Source of the DNA: Streptomyces sp. CB02261
Lineage (GTDB): Bacteria; Actinomycetota; Actinomycetes; Streptomycetales; Streptomycetaceae
NCBI RefSeq assembly: GCF_001905665.1
Contig: NZ_LIVX01000004.1
Span: forward strand, 771,019-835,018
DNA: 64,000 nt
Direction of reading: 5' to 3'
Below are positions 41,887-50,575 of this stretch, piece after piece (position 1 is the first letter of the stretch; the number at the start of each line of letters is the position of its first letter). Made by a program: the position numbers and the translations under genes. The notes under the pieces are model-generated. The model did no database searches and had not been told where the DNA came from. It saw only the letters and a list, made by a program, of their open reading frames with translations.

Positions 41887-43491
41887 GTGGCAGCCCCTCA
41901 TCCGCCCCGCACCGACGACTGGTGGCGCGACGCCGTCATCTACCAGGTGTATCCGCGCAGTTTCGCCGACGGCGACGGCGACGGCACCGGGGACCTCGCG
42001 GGCGTCCGGGCGAGACTGCTCTACCTCGCCGAACTCGGCGTCGACGCCGTCTGGTTCACCCCCTGGTACCTCTCGCCGCTGGTGGACGGCGGCTACGACG
42101 TCGCCGACTACCGCACCATCGACCCCGCCTTCGGCACCCTCGCCGAGGCCGAGAAGCTGATCGCCGAGGCCCGCGCACTCGGCATCCGGGCCATCGTCGA
42201 CATCGTCCCCAACCACGTCTCCGACCAGCACGCCTGGTTCCGGGCCGCGCTCGCCGCCGGCCCCGGCAGCCCGGAACGCGCCCGCTTCCACTTCCGGCCA
42301 GGCCGCGGTGAGAACGGCGAACTCCCGCCCAACGACTGGCCGTCGCAGTTCTCCGGGAACACCTGGACCCGCGTCCCCGACGGCGAGTGGTACCTCCACC
42401 TCTTCACCCCCGAGCAGCCCGACCTCAACTGGTCCCACCCCGACGTCCGCCGCGAACACGAGGACGTCCTGCGCTTCTGGTTCGAACGAGGAGTCGCCGG
42501 CGTACGGATCGACTCCGCGGCCCTGCTCACCAAGGACTCCGACCTCCGCGACTTCGTCGAGGGCGTCGACCCGCACCCGTACATCGACCTCGACGAGATC
42601 CACGACATCTACCGCTCCTGGCGGGCCATCGCGGACGAGTACGGCGGTGTCTTCGTCGGGGAGGTCTGGCTGCCCGACGCCGAGCGCTTCGCCCGCTACC
42701 TGCGCCCCGACGAGCTGCACACCGCGTTCAACTTCAACTTCCTCGCCTGCCCCTGGGAGCCGGACCGGCTGCGCCGCACCATCGACGACACCCTCGCCGA
42801 ACACGCCCCCGTCGGCGCCCCCGCCACCTGGGTCCTGTGCAACCACGACGTGACGCGCACCGCGACCCGCTACGGCCGCGAGGACACCGGCTTCGACTTC
42901 GCCAAGAAGCGCTTCGGCACCCCCACCGACCTGGAGCTCGGCACACGCCGGGCCCGCGCGGCCGCCCTGCTCACCCTGGCCCTGCCCGGCTCGGTCTACC
43001 TGTACCAGGGCGAGGAACTCGGCCTGCCCGAGGCCGACATCCCCCCGCACCGGATCCAGGACCCCATGCACGCCCGCTCCGGCGGCACGGACCCCGGCCG
43101 CGACGGCTGCCGCGTACCCCTGCCCTGGGAGGCCGACGCCCCCTCGTACGGCTTCGGCACCGGGACGGACCCGTGGCTGCCCCAGCCCGCCGACTGGGCA
43201 CGCTACGCCGTCGACCGGCAGGCCACCGATCCCCGCTCGATGCTCAGCCTCTACCGCACGGCGCTGGACCTGCGCCGCGGCGAGACCGGATTCGGCGACG
43301 GCCCCCTGCGATGGCTGCCGTCGCCGGAGGGCGTCCTGACCTTCGCCCGCACGGAGCATCTCCTCTGCGCCGTCAACCTCTCCGGCGGCTCCGTGCCCCT
43401 CGCGCCGCACCGCGAGGTCCTGTTGGCCAGCGACGAGCTGCCGGCGGACGGCACGCTCCCCCCGGACACCGCCGTCTGGCTGCGTACCTGA
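41887..43491 (+). CDS. GH13 alpha-glucosidase
   Basis: 534 residues without a signal peptide, so cytoplasmic. GH13 regions: WWRDAVIYQVYPRSFADGDG at the N-terminus, DIVPNHVS, the nucleophile Asp209 in GVRIDSA, the acid/base Glu259 in FVGEVW and Asp321 in LCNHDVTR, then YLYQGEELGLPE. The sequence type is that of oligo-glucosidases rather than long-chain amylases. As the last gene of the import operon it should split the imported alpha-linked glucose oligomers to glucose. GTG 41887 is chosen because AAAGGACC lies seven bases before it; longer in-frame extensions have no start signal. Confidence 0.92.
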   Translation: MAAPHPPRTDDWWRDAVIYQVYPRSFADGDGDGTGDLAGVRARLLYLAELGVDAVWFTPWYLSPLVDGGYDVADYRTIDPAFGTLAEAEKLIAEARALGIRAIVDIVPNHVSDQHAWFRAALAAGPGSPERARFHFRPGRGENGELPPNDWPSQFSGNTWTRVPDGEWYLHLFTPEQPDLNWSHPDVRREHEDVLRFWFERGVAGVRIDSAALLTKDSDLRDFVEGVDPHPYIDLDEIHDIYRSWRAIADEYGGVFVGEVWLPDAERFARYLRPDELHTAFNFNFLACPWEPDRLRRTIDDTLAEHAPVGAPATWVLCNHDVTRTATRYGREDTGFDFAKKRFGTPTDLELGTRRARAAALLTLALPGSVYLYQGEELGLPEADIPPHRIQDPMHARSGGTDPGRDGCRVPLPWEADAPSYGFGTGTDPWLPQPADWARYAVDRQATDPRSMLSLYRTALDLRRGETGFGDGPLRWLPSPEGVLTFARTEHLLCAVNLSGGSVPLAPHREVLLASDELPADGTLPPDTAVWLRT

Positions 43492-43516
43492 CGACACCGC
43501 CCCACGGCGGAGGCCC

Positions 43517-43548
43517 GGTGCGGGACCCCTAGTGAGGGGACCCGCACC
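43517..43548 (+). terminator. terminator of the glucan import operon
   Basis: GGTGCGGGACCCCT (43517-43530) against AGGGGACCCGCACC (43535-43548) with one internal mismatch and a 4-base loop. Confidence 0.75.
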
Positions 43549-43881
43549 CCCGGCGCCGTCCACCTGGTGACCCGTCGGCACCTCGACTTGCGAGCCGGAT
43601 CCAGGAGTGCTGGGCTGGAAGAGGTAGGGGGCACATGGTAAGAGTGCAGGCCCGAGTATGCAGTACACGGCGGATCAAGACGTCGTCGAGACCGTGAGGG
43701 ACTCCGATGTCGTCCGGCTGCACGGGACTGCCGGTCGAAGCGACCGCCTGCGCTGCCGTCCGTGCGGATGCTCTTCGACACCCTGACCGCACCGGTAAGG
43801 GAGCCCATCAGCAAGACGAGCTGCACGTGTCGTGTGACCACGGGATCGCCCCGCGCTGTTACCCACCACCGGAGGTTCACG
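43549..43881. other. intergenic stretch
   Basis: About 330 bases upstream of a small secreted protein gene. Presumably its promoter is here; no convincing element, gene or repeat was recognised. Confidence 0.4.
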
Positions 43882-44337
43882 ATGACACACGCCTCTACGG
43901 TCCGCCGTCCGCTCCGCCAACTGCTGGCCATGTTCCTGACGGCCGCCTTGACCCTCTCCCTCTCGGCCCTCGTCACGCTCACCTCGGCCAACCAGGCGTC
44001 CGCCCTCTGCGTAGCAAGCGGGTTCTCAGGGACGTGGCGTTCGTCCGACGACAGACTGAGCCGCATCGACGTCTGGTACGGGGAGGACTGCACCCAGTAC
44101 GCCAAAGCCTGGTCCACCTGCGAACACGACTCGAGTCGCGACTGCCCGTGGGGAACCAAGACGCTGAGATCCGGTGACTCGAAGAACTTCCGGTTCTTCT
44201 ACTACAACTGGAACAATGCGAACGAGGTGCTCCACCTGAGACTGCAGGACAGGACCCACATGTCGGTATGGGACAGCACCGACTACCACGACGGCAAGAA
44301 GGTCAGCTTCACCGTGTCGATGGTCAAGAGCCGCTGA
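43882..44337 (+). CDS. small secreted protein of unknown function
   Basis: 151 residues. ATG 43882 follows GGAGGTTCACG. A clear signal peptide (LLAMFLTAALTLSLSALVTL, cleavage near NQASA-LC) leaves about 115 mature residues with four cysteines, two probable disulphides, and many beta-prone aromatic stretches (RIDVWYGEDC, NFRFFYYNWNN, VLHLRLQDRTHMSVWD). It looks like a compact extracellular beta-domain; I do not recognise the family. It is monocistronic, with its own terminator at 44390. Confidence 0.8.
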   Translation: MTHASTVRRPLRQLLAMFLTAALTLSLSALVTLTSANQASALCVASGFSGTWRSSDDRLSRIDVWYGEDCTQYAKAWSTCEHDSSRDCPWGTKTLRSGDSKNFRFFYYNWNNANEVLHLRLQDRTHMSVWDSTDYHDGKKVSFTVSMVKSR

Positions 44338-44389
44338 CGACGGATGCGGCGTCCCGACACCCGAAGGAACACCCCATCACATGAACCCG

Positions 44390-44418
44390 GGCCGGTGCCC
44401 CCACGCGGGGCACCGGCC
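44390..44418 (+). terminator. strong terminator
   Basis: GGCCGGTGCCCC (44390-44401) pairs perfectly with GGGGCACCGGCC (44407-44418); five-base loop. Confidence 0.85.
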
Positions 44419-44840
44419 TCCGCCGGGGGAGGGGCGTCGCTGAACTCGGGGCGTGCGTAGCACGGGTGAGTGGGAGAACTCCATACGGGAGATGTGGAGG
44501 AGTCTTGATCAGTGCGTGAGTTTTCGGTCGGTTAATTTCCCCCCGGCCCGGAAGGAGCGGCTCTCACGGGGGTTCAACTCACCGGTAACCCTCGCCTGAC
44601 CAGGCCGTTCATGGTCGTCTCGGGTGGGGAGGCGGTGTCCCCCGGGGAGTCACGTAGGCGATGTATGGTCGGGCCCGTTCAGTCGTTCAGGTGAACGCTC
44701 TGCCTCGCGGGTGACGTATGCCACCAGGGTTCGCAGGGCCAGGGGTGAATGGGCGCGAGTTCCGCGGACAGACGGAGGCGGGGCCCGCGCGGATCCCGCG
44801 TGTGCAGACCGATCGAAGACGTTCGAGGCGAGGCAGACCG
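44419..44840. other. intergenic stretch upstream of the flavohaemoprotein gene
   Basis: About 420 bases. TTGATC at 44505-44510 and TATGGT near 44665 could belong to promoters but neither has a convincing partner element. No gene is evident. Confidence 0.4.
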
Positions 44841-46157
44841 ATGGAAGTTCCGACTAACCCGTCGGTCGGTGGTGACAGATCCGGTGTCGGAGCCGGCGGC
44901 GGAGCCTGGTTCGGGCAGAGTCCGGCGGAGGCGACCGAGGTACGGCAGCCGGCGAGCCCGGAGTTCCGCGCCTTCGGCCCCAGGGCCGTACGGCCCACCG
45001 AGGACCCTCAGGTTCCCGCGGCGCCCGAGGACACGTCCGACGCCGCGCTCCTGCGCCGCACCATGGCCGAGATCGAGCCCATCGCCGACAAGGTGACCTC
45101 GTATTTCTACGCCCTTCTCTTCATGCGCCACCCCGACCTGCGGGCGCTCTTCCCCGCGGCGATGGACACCCAGCGCGACCGTCTGTTCAAGGCGCTGCTC
45201 ACCGCGGCGACCCACGCCGACGACACCGCCACCCTGACCACGTACCTCACCCAACTCGGCCGTGGCCACCGGAAGTACGGCACCCTTCCCGAGCACTACC
45301 CGGCCGTCGGCGAGGCGCTGATCGGCGCCCTCACCCGCTACGCCCCGTCCACCTGGGGACCGAGGACCGAGGCGGCGTGGGTCGGCGCGTACACCACGAT
45401 CTCCCAGATCATGATCGACGCGGCGACGGAGGACGAGCTGCGCGCCCCCGCCTGGTGGCAGGCGGAGGTGGTCGGCCACGAGATGCGCACCCGGGACATC
45501 GCCGTCGTCACGGTCCGGCCCGACCAGCCGTACCCCTTCCTCGCCGGGCAGTACACCACCCTGGAGACGCCGTGGTGGCCACGTGTCTGGCGGCACTACT
45601 CGTTCGCCTCGGCCCCCCGCTCCGACGGACTGCTCTCCTTCCACGTCAAGGCCGTGCCGGCGGGCTGGGTCTCCAACGCCCTCGTCCACCGCGCCCGCCC
45701 CGGAGACGTCATCCGTCTCGGTCCACCCGCCGGCTCCATGACGGTGGACCACACCACCCACAGCGGGCTGCTCTGCCTCGGGGGCGGCACCGGCATCGCG
45801 CCCATCAAGGCCCTGGTGGAGGACGTGGCCCAGCACGGCCGGCGCCGTACCGTCGACGTGTTCTACGGCGCCCGCCGGAACGACGACCTGTACGACATCG
45901 ACACCATGCTGCGGCTCCAGCAGTCGCACCCATGGCTCTCGGTCCGCCCGGTCGTGGACGACGGTCCCGTCGGCCTGCTGTCCGGCGGCATCCCGGCGGT
46001 CGTGCGGGAGTTCGGCCCCTGGGACACCTACGACGCCTACCTGTCGGGTCCGCCCGGCATGATCCGCCGCAGCGTCGACTCCCTGGTGGGCATGGGAATC
46101 CCCACCCACCGCATACGTCACGACTCCATCGAGGAACTGGTCGGCGCAAAGACGTGA
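44841..46157 (+). CDS. flavohaemoprotein-type globin/FAD/NAD reductase
   Basis: 438 residues: an unstructured N-terminal extension of about 65 residues, a globin domain (about 68-195, with tyrosines of KVTSYFYALLF in the distal B-helix and proximal His143 in GRGHRKYG), an FAD-binding ferredoxin-reductase domain (about 210-305; WRHYSFASAP) and an NAD domain (about 310-430; LCLGGGTGIAPIKAL). This layout is that of NO-detoxifying flavohaemoglobins, although the long N-terminus is unusual. Start ATG 44841 follows GAGGCGAGGC. The next gene begins within its stop codon (GTGA), so the two products are made together. Confidence 0.85.
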   Translation: MEVPTNPSVGGDRSGVGAGGGAWFGQSPAEATEVRQPASPEFRAFGPRAVRPTEDPQVPAAPEDTSDAALLRRTMAEIEPIADKVTSYFYALLFMRHPDLRALFPAAMDTQRDRLFKALLTAATHADDTATLTTYLTQLGRGHRKYGTLPEHYPAVGEALIGALTRYAPSTWGPRTEAAWVGAYTTISQIMIDAATEDELRAPAWWQAEVVGHEMRTRDIAVVTVRPDQPYPFLAGQYTTLETPWWPRVWRHYSFASAPRSDGLLSFHVKAVPAGWVSNALVHRARPGDVIRLGPPAGSMTVDHTTHSGLLCLGGGTGIAPIKALVEDVAQHGRRRTVDVFYGARRNDDLYDIDTMLRLQQSHPWLSVRPVVDDGPVGLLSGGIPAVVREFGPWDTYDAYLSGPPGMIRRSVDSLVGMGIPTHRIRHDSIEELVGAKT

Positions 46158-46990
46158 GCACTTACGAACAGACGGCCGCACAGCAGCGGGAGGCCTCCCC
46201 GCGCACCCATCGCCCGGGCAGCGACGGCGAGCACCAGGTGCAGCAGCGTATGGGCACCGCGGAGCGCGCCGACCGCTTCTACGCCGACCAGGTCCTCGAC
46301 CGGCTCAACCCGCGCATGGCGGAGTTCGTCGCGCGTCAGGAGATGTTCTTCCTGGCCACCGCCGACCGGCACGGCGAGTGCGACAACACCTTCCGCGCCG
46401 GCCCGCCCGGCTTTCTCCACGTCCTGGACGACGCGACGCTCGCCTACCCCGAGTACCGGGGCAACGGCGTCCACGCCAGCCTCGGCAACATCGAGGAGAA
46501 CCCGCACGTCGGCCTCCTCATGGTCGACTTCCTCCGCGACCGCATCGGCCTGCACGTCAACGGCCGGGCCAGGGTCGTGGACGACGACGAGATGCGCCGC
46601 GCCCACCCCGGGCTCGCGGTCGACCCGGTGCCCGGCCGCCGGGCCCTGGTCTGGGTGGAGGTCGCCGTCGAGGAGGCGTACATCCACTGCGCCAAGCACA
46701 TCCCGCACCTGCAGAAGGTCCCCCGGAACGGCTCCGGACGCCCCTGGGGCACGGACGACTTCCGACGCAAGGGCGGTGACTTCTTCGGTGCCGCCGCCGA
46801 AGCGCCGGAACGGGGGCCGTTCCTGCCGCCGCCCCGCGCGGACGCGACGGCTTGGCGGGCCGAGGCCGAGAAGCTGCTGGCGAGGGCCGAGCGGCCCGCC
46901 GCCGCAGCCGACACGGGTGCGCATGCCGAGGGCGCGGCGGGGGCGCGGAAGTTCCGGGGCTGGTTCAGCGGGAGCACGACCGTCGGATGA
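46154..46990 (+). CDS. pyridoxamine 5'-phosphate oxidase-like flavin protein
   Basis: 278 residues, PNPOx-like split-barrel fold: MAEFVARQEMFFLATADRHG, GPPGFLHVLDDATLAYPEYR, HVGLLMVDFLRDRIGLHVNG and AYIHCAKHIPHL. Such proteins bind FMN or F420/haem rather than necessarily oxidising pyridoxamine phosphate. The GTG start (46154) overlaps the stop of the flavohaemoprotein gene, so a joint redox or nitrosative-stress role is likely. The last 90 residues are an Ala-rich, low-complexity tail. Confidence 0.85.
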   Translation: MSTYEQTAAQQREASPRTHRPGSDGEHQVQQRMGTAERADRFYADQVLDRLNPRMAEFVARQEMFFLATADRHGECDNTFRAGPPGFLHVLDDATLAYPEYRGNGVHASLGNIEENPHVGLLMVDFLRDRIGLHVNGRARVVDDDEMRRAHPGLAVDPVPGRRALVWVEVAVEEAYIHCAKHIPHLQKVPRNGSGRPWGTDDFRRKGGDFFGAAAEAPERGPFLPPPRADATAWRAEAEKLLARAERPAAAADTGAHAEGAAGARKFRGWFSGSTTVG

Positions 46991-47059
46991 CATCCCGGGG
47001 CGGGGCCGGTGCCCTCCACGCCCCGACCCCGCCCCGCCACGCGAGCGGCCGCACGGGCC

Positions 47060-47338
47060 CTAGTCGGTCTGCTCCTGCGGCGCCGGAGTACCGGGGCCGG
47101 CAGCCGGGCGGTCCTCGCCGGGCCCCTCCGTGTCCTTCCGCTGCCCGCCGTCCTCACCCGGCTCCTCCGTGTCCTTCCGCTGCCCGCCGTCCTCGTCGGC
47201 CTCATCCGTCCCGGACCGCTTGCCTCCGGTGATCCGGATGTCCGGTGCCTCCGGTCCCGGCGCGGGCAGGTCCGGCGTGACGGCGTCGTCGCTCGCCGGA
47301 ACGGGGTCGGGAAGTTCCGGCTCGGGCGTGCTCTGCAT
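47060..47338 (-). CDS. acidic low-complexity protein, 92 residues
   Basis: ATG 47338 follows GAGGAGACCCTG. The protein is rich in Pro, Glu, Asp and Gly with a duplicated GEDGGQRKDTE-type segment and no hydrophobic core, so it is probably disordered. Function unknown. It is divergent from the YihY-type membrane gene. Confidence 0.65.
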   Translation of the reverse strand: MQSTPEPELPDPVPASDDAVTPDLPAPGPEAPDIRITGGKRSGTDEADEDGGQRKDTEEPGEDGGQRKDTEGPGEDRPAAGPGTPAPQEQTD

Positions 47339-47501
47339 CAGGGTCTCCTCGTTCGATTCCACACGGGTCTCACACCCCGGCTGCCCCTGTCCGCCGCCGT
47401 CATTCCTCCGAAGCGACCCTGGCCTCGCCGCCTGGTCCCGGCCCGAAGGGGCACCGAGGTCGCCGGAGGATGAGAGCGGTGAGGCCGGGCAGGAGGGCCT
47501 C

Positions 47502-48377
47502 GTGACATCGAACACTCTCCGCACGCACCGGAGCACTCCGGGAAGCCGCGCCGCCGAGCTCCTGAGGCGCACGCGTTCCTCGCTGCGCGACACCGCCGTA
47601 CGCCTCTGGGACGACAACATCGCCGACTTCGCGGCCGCGCTCACCTACTACGCCGTGCTCGCGCTCGTGCCCGCCCTCCTCGTCTCGGTCTCCCTGGTGG
47701 GGCTCGCCGGGTCCGGCACCCGCGAGCGCCTGATCCTCGACATGACCTCCTACGCCCCTCCCCAGTCGGCCCAGGTGCTGCGCGAGGCTCTGGACGGCCT
47801 CACCTCGGAACCGTCCTCCCTGTGGGTCCTGCTCGTCAGCGGCGTCCTCAGCGCGTTGTGGTCGGCCTCCAGCTATCTGGCCGTCTTCCGCCGCGCCCTG
47901 CACACGATGCACCGGCTGCCCGACACACGGCCGCCGCTCCGCGCGGCGCACGTCCTCGTCCTCACCGCCGGCGTGCTCCTGGCCCTGCTCGTCGCGGGCG
48001 CCGCCAGCCTCGTCGCGACCGGCCCCGTGGCCAGGCGGCTCGCGGCGGCCGCCGGCCACTCGGGCACGGACGTCATGGCCGTCCTGCGATGGCCGGTGCT
48101 CTTGCTGATCGTCACGGCGCTGATCCTCATCCTGTACCGGACCGGACCCGCCCAGGTCCGCGGAACGCGCCGGGGGTTCCCGGGCGGCGCCCTGGCGGCG
48201 GTCCTGTGGCTCGGCGCGTCCGCGCTCTTCACCCTCTACACGCAGTTCGGGACCTACAGCCGCCTCTACGGTTCGCTGGCGGGGGTCGTCGTCTTCCTCG
48301 TGTGGCTGTGGTTCAGCAACCTGGCCCTGCTCGCCGGCGCGCAGTTCAACGCGGTCCTCGCCCGGGCCGGGAGATGA
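47502..48377 (+). CDS. YihY/BrkB-family inner-membrane protein
   Basis: 291 residues with about six transmembrane helices. The family signature is near the N-terminus: WDDNIADFAAALTYYAVLALVPALL. GTRRGFPGGALAAVLWLGASALF and YGSLAGVVVFLVWLWFSNLALLAGAQFNAVL lie at the C-terminus. The family was once called ribonuclease BN; a transport role is more likely. GTG 47502 follows AGGAGGGCCTC. It converges on the cardiolipin synthase-type gene. Confidence 0.9.
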   Translation: MTSNTLRTHRSTPGSRAAELLRRTRSSLRDTAVRLWDDNIADFAAALTYYAVLALVPALLVSVSLVGLAGSGTRERLILDMTSYAPPQSAQVLREALDGLTSEPSSLWVLLVSGVLSALWSASSYLAVFRRALHTMHRLPDTRPPLRAAHVLVLTAGVLLALLVAGAASLVATGPVARRLAAAAGHSGTDVMAVLRWPVLLLIVTALILILYRTGPAQVRGTRRGFPGGALAAVLWLGASALFTLYTQFGTYSRLYGSLAGVVVFLVWLWFSNLALLAGAQFNAVLARAGR

Positions 48378-48414
48378 ACCGGGCGGGGCGCCGGAGTTCC
48401 GGGCCCCGCTCCCG

Positions 48415-49671
48415 CTACAGGTAGCGGCGGATGGGGAGCACCGCGGTCTCCCGGGCGCGCTGCAGCAGCGACCGCCGCTTCCAGCGGGCCGGGCTGATCG
48501 GTTCGCTCACCGCGAGGTCCTCGTCGTAGTGCGCGTCGAGGGTGGCGGTGAACTCGGCGTCCATGACGGCGAGCATGACCTCCTCGTCGTGGTCGAGGGA
48601 GCGGCGGTTGAAGTTCGTGGAGCCGATCAGGGAGACGACGCCGTCCATGGTCATGACCTTCGCGTGCATCATGGTCGGCTGGTAGTGGTGGATGCGTACG
48701 CCGCAGGCGGTCAGCTCCTCGTACCGGTGCTGTCCCGCCAGCTGGCACACCCGCTTGTCCGTGTGGGGGCCGGGCAGCAGGATCTCGACGTCCACACCGC
48801 GCCGGGCCGTGGCACAGAGCAGGTCGATGAAGTACGAGTCGGGCGCGAAGTACGCGGTCGCCAGACGGACGCGCTCCTCGGCCGACTCGAGGATCACGCG
48901 CATCAGGGTCTGCATGTCCTGCCAGCCGAAACTGGCCGAGCCGCGCACCACCTGCACGATGGCGTTCCCGCTCGGTTCGTGGCTCACGAACCGGTCGCGC
49001 TCGTCGAAGAGTTCCGCGTGGCATTCCGCCCAGTTCTGGGCGAAGGCGGCGGCGATGCCGTCGACGGCGGGCCCTCGGACCTCCACGTGCGTGTCCCGCC
49101 ACTCGCCGGGGTTGCGCGCGTCACCGCACCACTCCTCGGCGATGCCGACGCCTCCGGTGAAAGCGGTCTGCTCGTCGACCACGAGGACCTTGCGGTGGCA
49201 GCGGTGGTTCTGCTTGAGCGGCGAGAGGTAGAGCGGCTTGCGGAACCAGGCGATCTCGACCCCGGCCCCGCTCATGCGGTCCAGCAGGTCCCGCTCTATC
49301 AGCCGACTGCCGAAACCGTCGAGCAGCAGCCTCACCCGTACACCCGCCCGCGCCCGGTCGGACAGGGCCTCGGCGAAACGCCGCGCGATGTCGCCCCGCC
49401 AGTAGACGAAGGTCATCATGTCGACGGTGTGGCGGGCGCCGTCGATCGCGTCCAGCATGGCGGTGAAGATCTCGTCCCCGTTGCGCAGGGGGCGGAGGGC
49501 GTTGCCCTCGGTCGCCGCGACGCCGATGAGCCGCTCGAGGCGCCGGCGTATGCGGTGGATCCGCTCGTCCGCCGTACCGTCGGCGGTCACAACCGTCTCG
49601 ATCCGCTCGTCCGCCGGACTGTCGGCGGTCACCACCGTCGCGCCGTCGAGCGGCGGCTCTCTGTCAGACAT
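48415..49671 (-). CDS. phospholipase D-type cardiolipin synthase
   Basis: 418 residues with two PLD HKD motifs: HRKVLVVDEQTAFTGGVGIA (about residue 158) and HAKVMTMDGVVSLIGSTNFN (about residue 345). It lacks the two N-terminal membrane helices of classic Cls, resembling the ClsB/YwiE-like soluble type. It condenses phosphatidyl groups to make cardiolipin or a related phospholipid at the membrane. The first 40 residues hold a duplicated motif (VVTADxxADERI). ATG 49671. Confidence 0.88.
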   Translation of the reverse strand: MSDREPPLDGATVVTADSPADERIETVVTADGTADERIHRIRRRLERLIGVAATEGNALRPLRNGDEIFTAMLDAIDGARHTVDMMTFVYWRGDIARRFAEALSDRARAGVRVRLLLDGFGSRLIERDLLDRMSGAGVEIAWFRKPLYLSPLKQNHRCHRKVLVVDEQTAFTGGVGIAEEWCGDARNPGEWRDTHVEVRGPAVDGIAAAFAQNWAECHAELFDERDRFVSHEPSGNAIVQVVRGSASFGWQDMQTLMRVILESAEERVRLATAYFAPDSYFIDLLCATARRGVDVEILLPGPHTDKRVCQLAGQHRYEELTACGVRIHHYQPTMMHAKVMTMDGVVSLIGSTNFNRRSLDHDEEVMLAVMDAEFTATLDAHYDEDLAVSEPISPARWKRRSLLQRARETAVLPIRRYL

Positions 49672-49891
49672 ACCGGTACACTCCTCCGTCGGCCATGGGG
49701 GCTCAGGACCTTATCCGACGGTGCCGAGGACTCCGACGGCAGTTCCGGCACCGCGTGCCAGAACCCGATACCCCGAGTCGCGAGGGCCACGCCCTCTCCT
49801 CGCAGGTCCGCCGGAACCCACGGTGCGCGGTGCCGCCGCCGACGGGCCGCGCCGTACGGTGTGGCCCGCGCGCACCATGTCCCGCAGGCCC

Positions 49892-50338
49892 TCAGACGGT
49901 CGCCCGGCCCGCCGACCGGTCGGCGGCGCGGGAGCGGGTCAGCGCCCGGCGGCCGAGGAGCACGCCGCCCAGCCCCAGCGGGACGGCCACGACGGCGCCG
50001 ACGAGCCCGTTGCCGGTACCGGGACCGCCGCTCGAGGTCGCCAGGTGCAGGACCGCGAGGACCGTGCCGACCGCCCCCACGGCGACGGCAGACATCCCGC
50101 CGGTGCGCGCGCTGCCGGGGCCGATCCGGCCGCGGGCGCGGGACAGGGCCAGCCATCCGACGACGACGGCGAGCAGCCCCACCCCGAGAGCCAGATTGGC
50201 CCCGGTACGCCCGTCGCCGATGATGCCGCCCTCGGCGGCCACCCTCAGCGCTGCCGAAGCACTCACGCCGCTCTCGTCCCTCAGCGCCGGTACCGCACCC
50301 ACAGCGCTCCCCTCCCTCAGCGTCCATACCGCACTCAT
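49892..50338 (-). CDS. DUF6223-family membrane protein
   Basis: 148 residues: a short N-terminal region and three transmembrane helices (ANLALGVGLLAVVVGWLAL, GMSAVAVGAVGTVLAVLHLA, VGAVVAVPLGLGGVLLGRRA) separated by GRIGPGSARTGG and GPGTGNG loops, the pattern I recall for DUF6223 proteins of Streptomyces. Function unknown. ATG 50338 follows AAGGAGAGC. It is divergent from the two-component system, about 240 bases away. Confidence 0.75.
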   Translation of the reverse strand: MSAVWTLREGSAVGAVPALRDESGVSASAALRVAAEGGIIGDGRTGANLALGVGLLAVVVGWLALSRARGRIGPGSARTGGMSAVAVGAVGTVLAVLHLATSSGGPGTGNGLVGAVVAVPLGLGGVLLGRRALTRSRAADRSAGRATV

Positions 50339-50563
50339 GCCGCTCTCCTTCGTCTCCGTGGCGGACTTCTCCGTCGCGCTCTCCGATGTGTTCCGAGCAT
50401 CAGCCCCCTCCCGCCCGGCGGTCGTCCGGCAGGCGCGGACACTTTCCCCTGCCGCCGCCGCGGCATCCGGATACCGCGGACGCGTCAGGCGGCCCGCGCA
50501 TATCGCACGCGCGGTAGCCGGCCGCTCCTCCATGAGCCGGATCCGCCCGCCGCCGCACCCGGC

Positions 50564-50575
50564 TACGGTGCGCCC
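50564..50575 (+). promoter_or_regulatory. -10 box of a leaderless two-component transcript
   Basis: TACGGT at 50564-50569 ends six bases before the ATG at 50576. No ribosome site precedes the start. This spacing is typical of actinobacterial leaderless mRNAs, with transcription beginning at the A of the ATG. Confidence 0.5.

Noticed and set aside
41626-43668. A 680-codon minus-strand frame over the GH13 gene
   Set aside because: Antisense shadow; the plus strand has all GH13 catalytic motifs.
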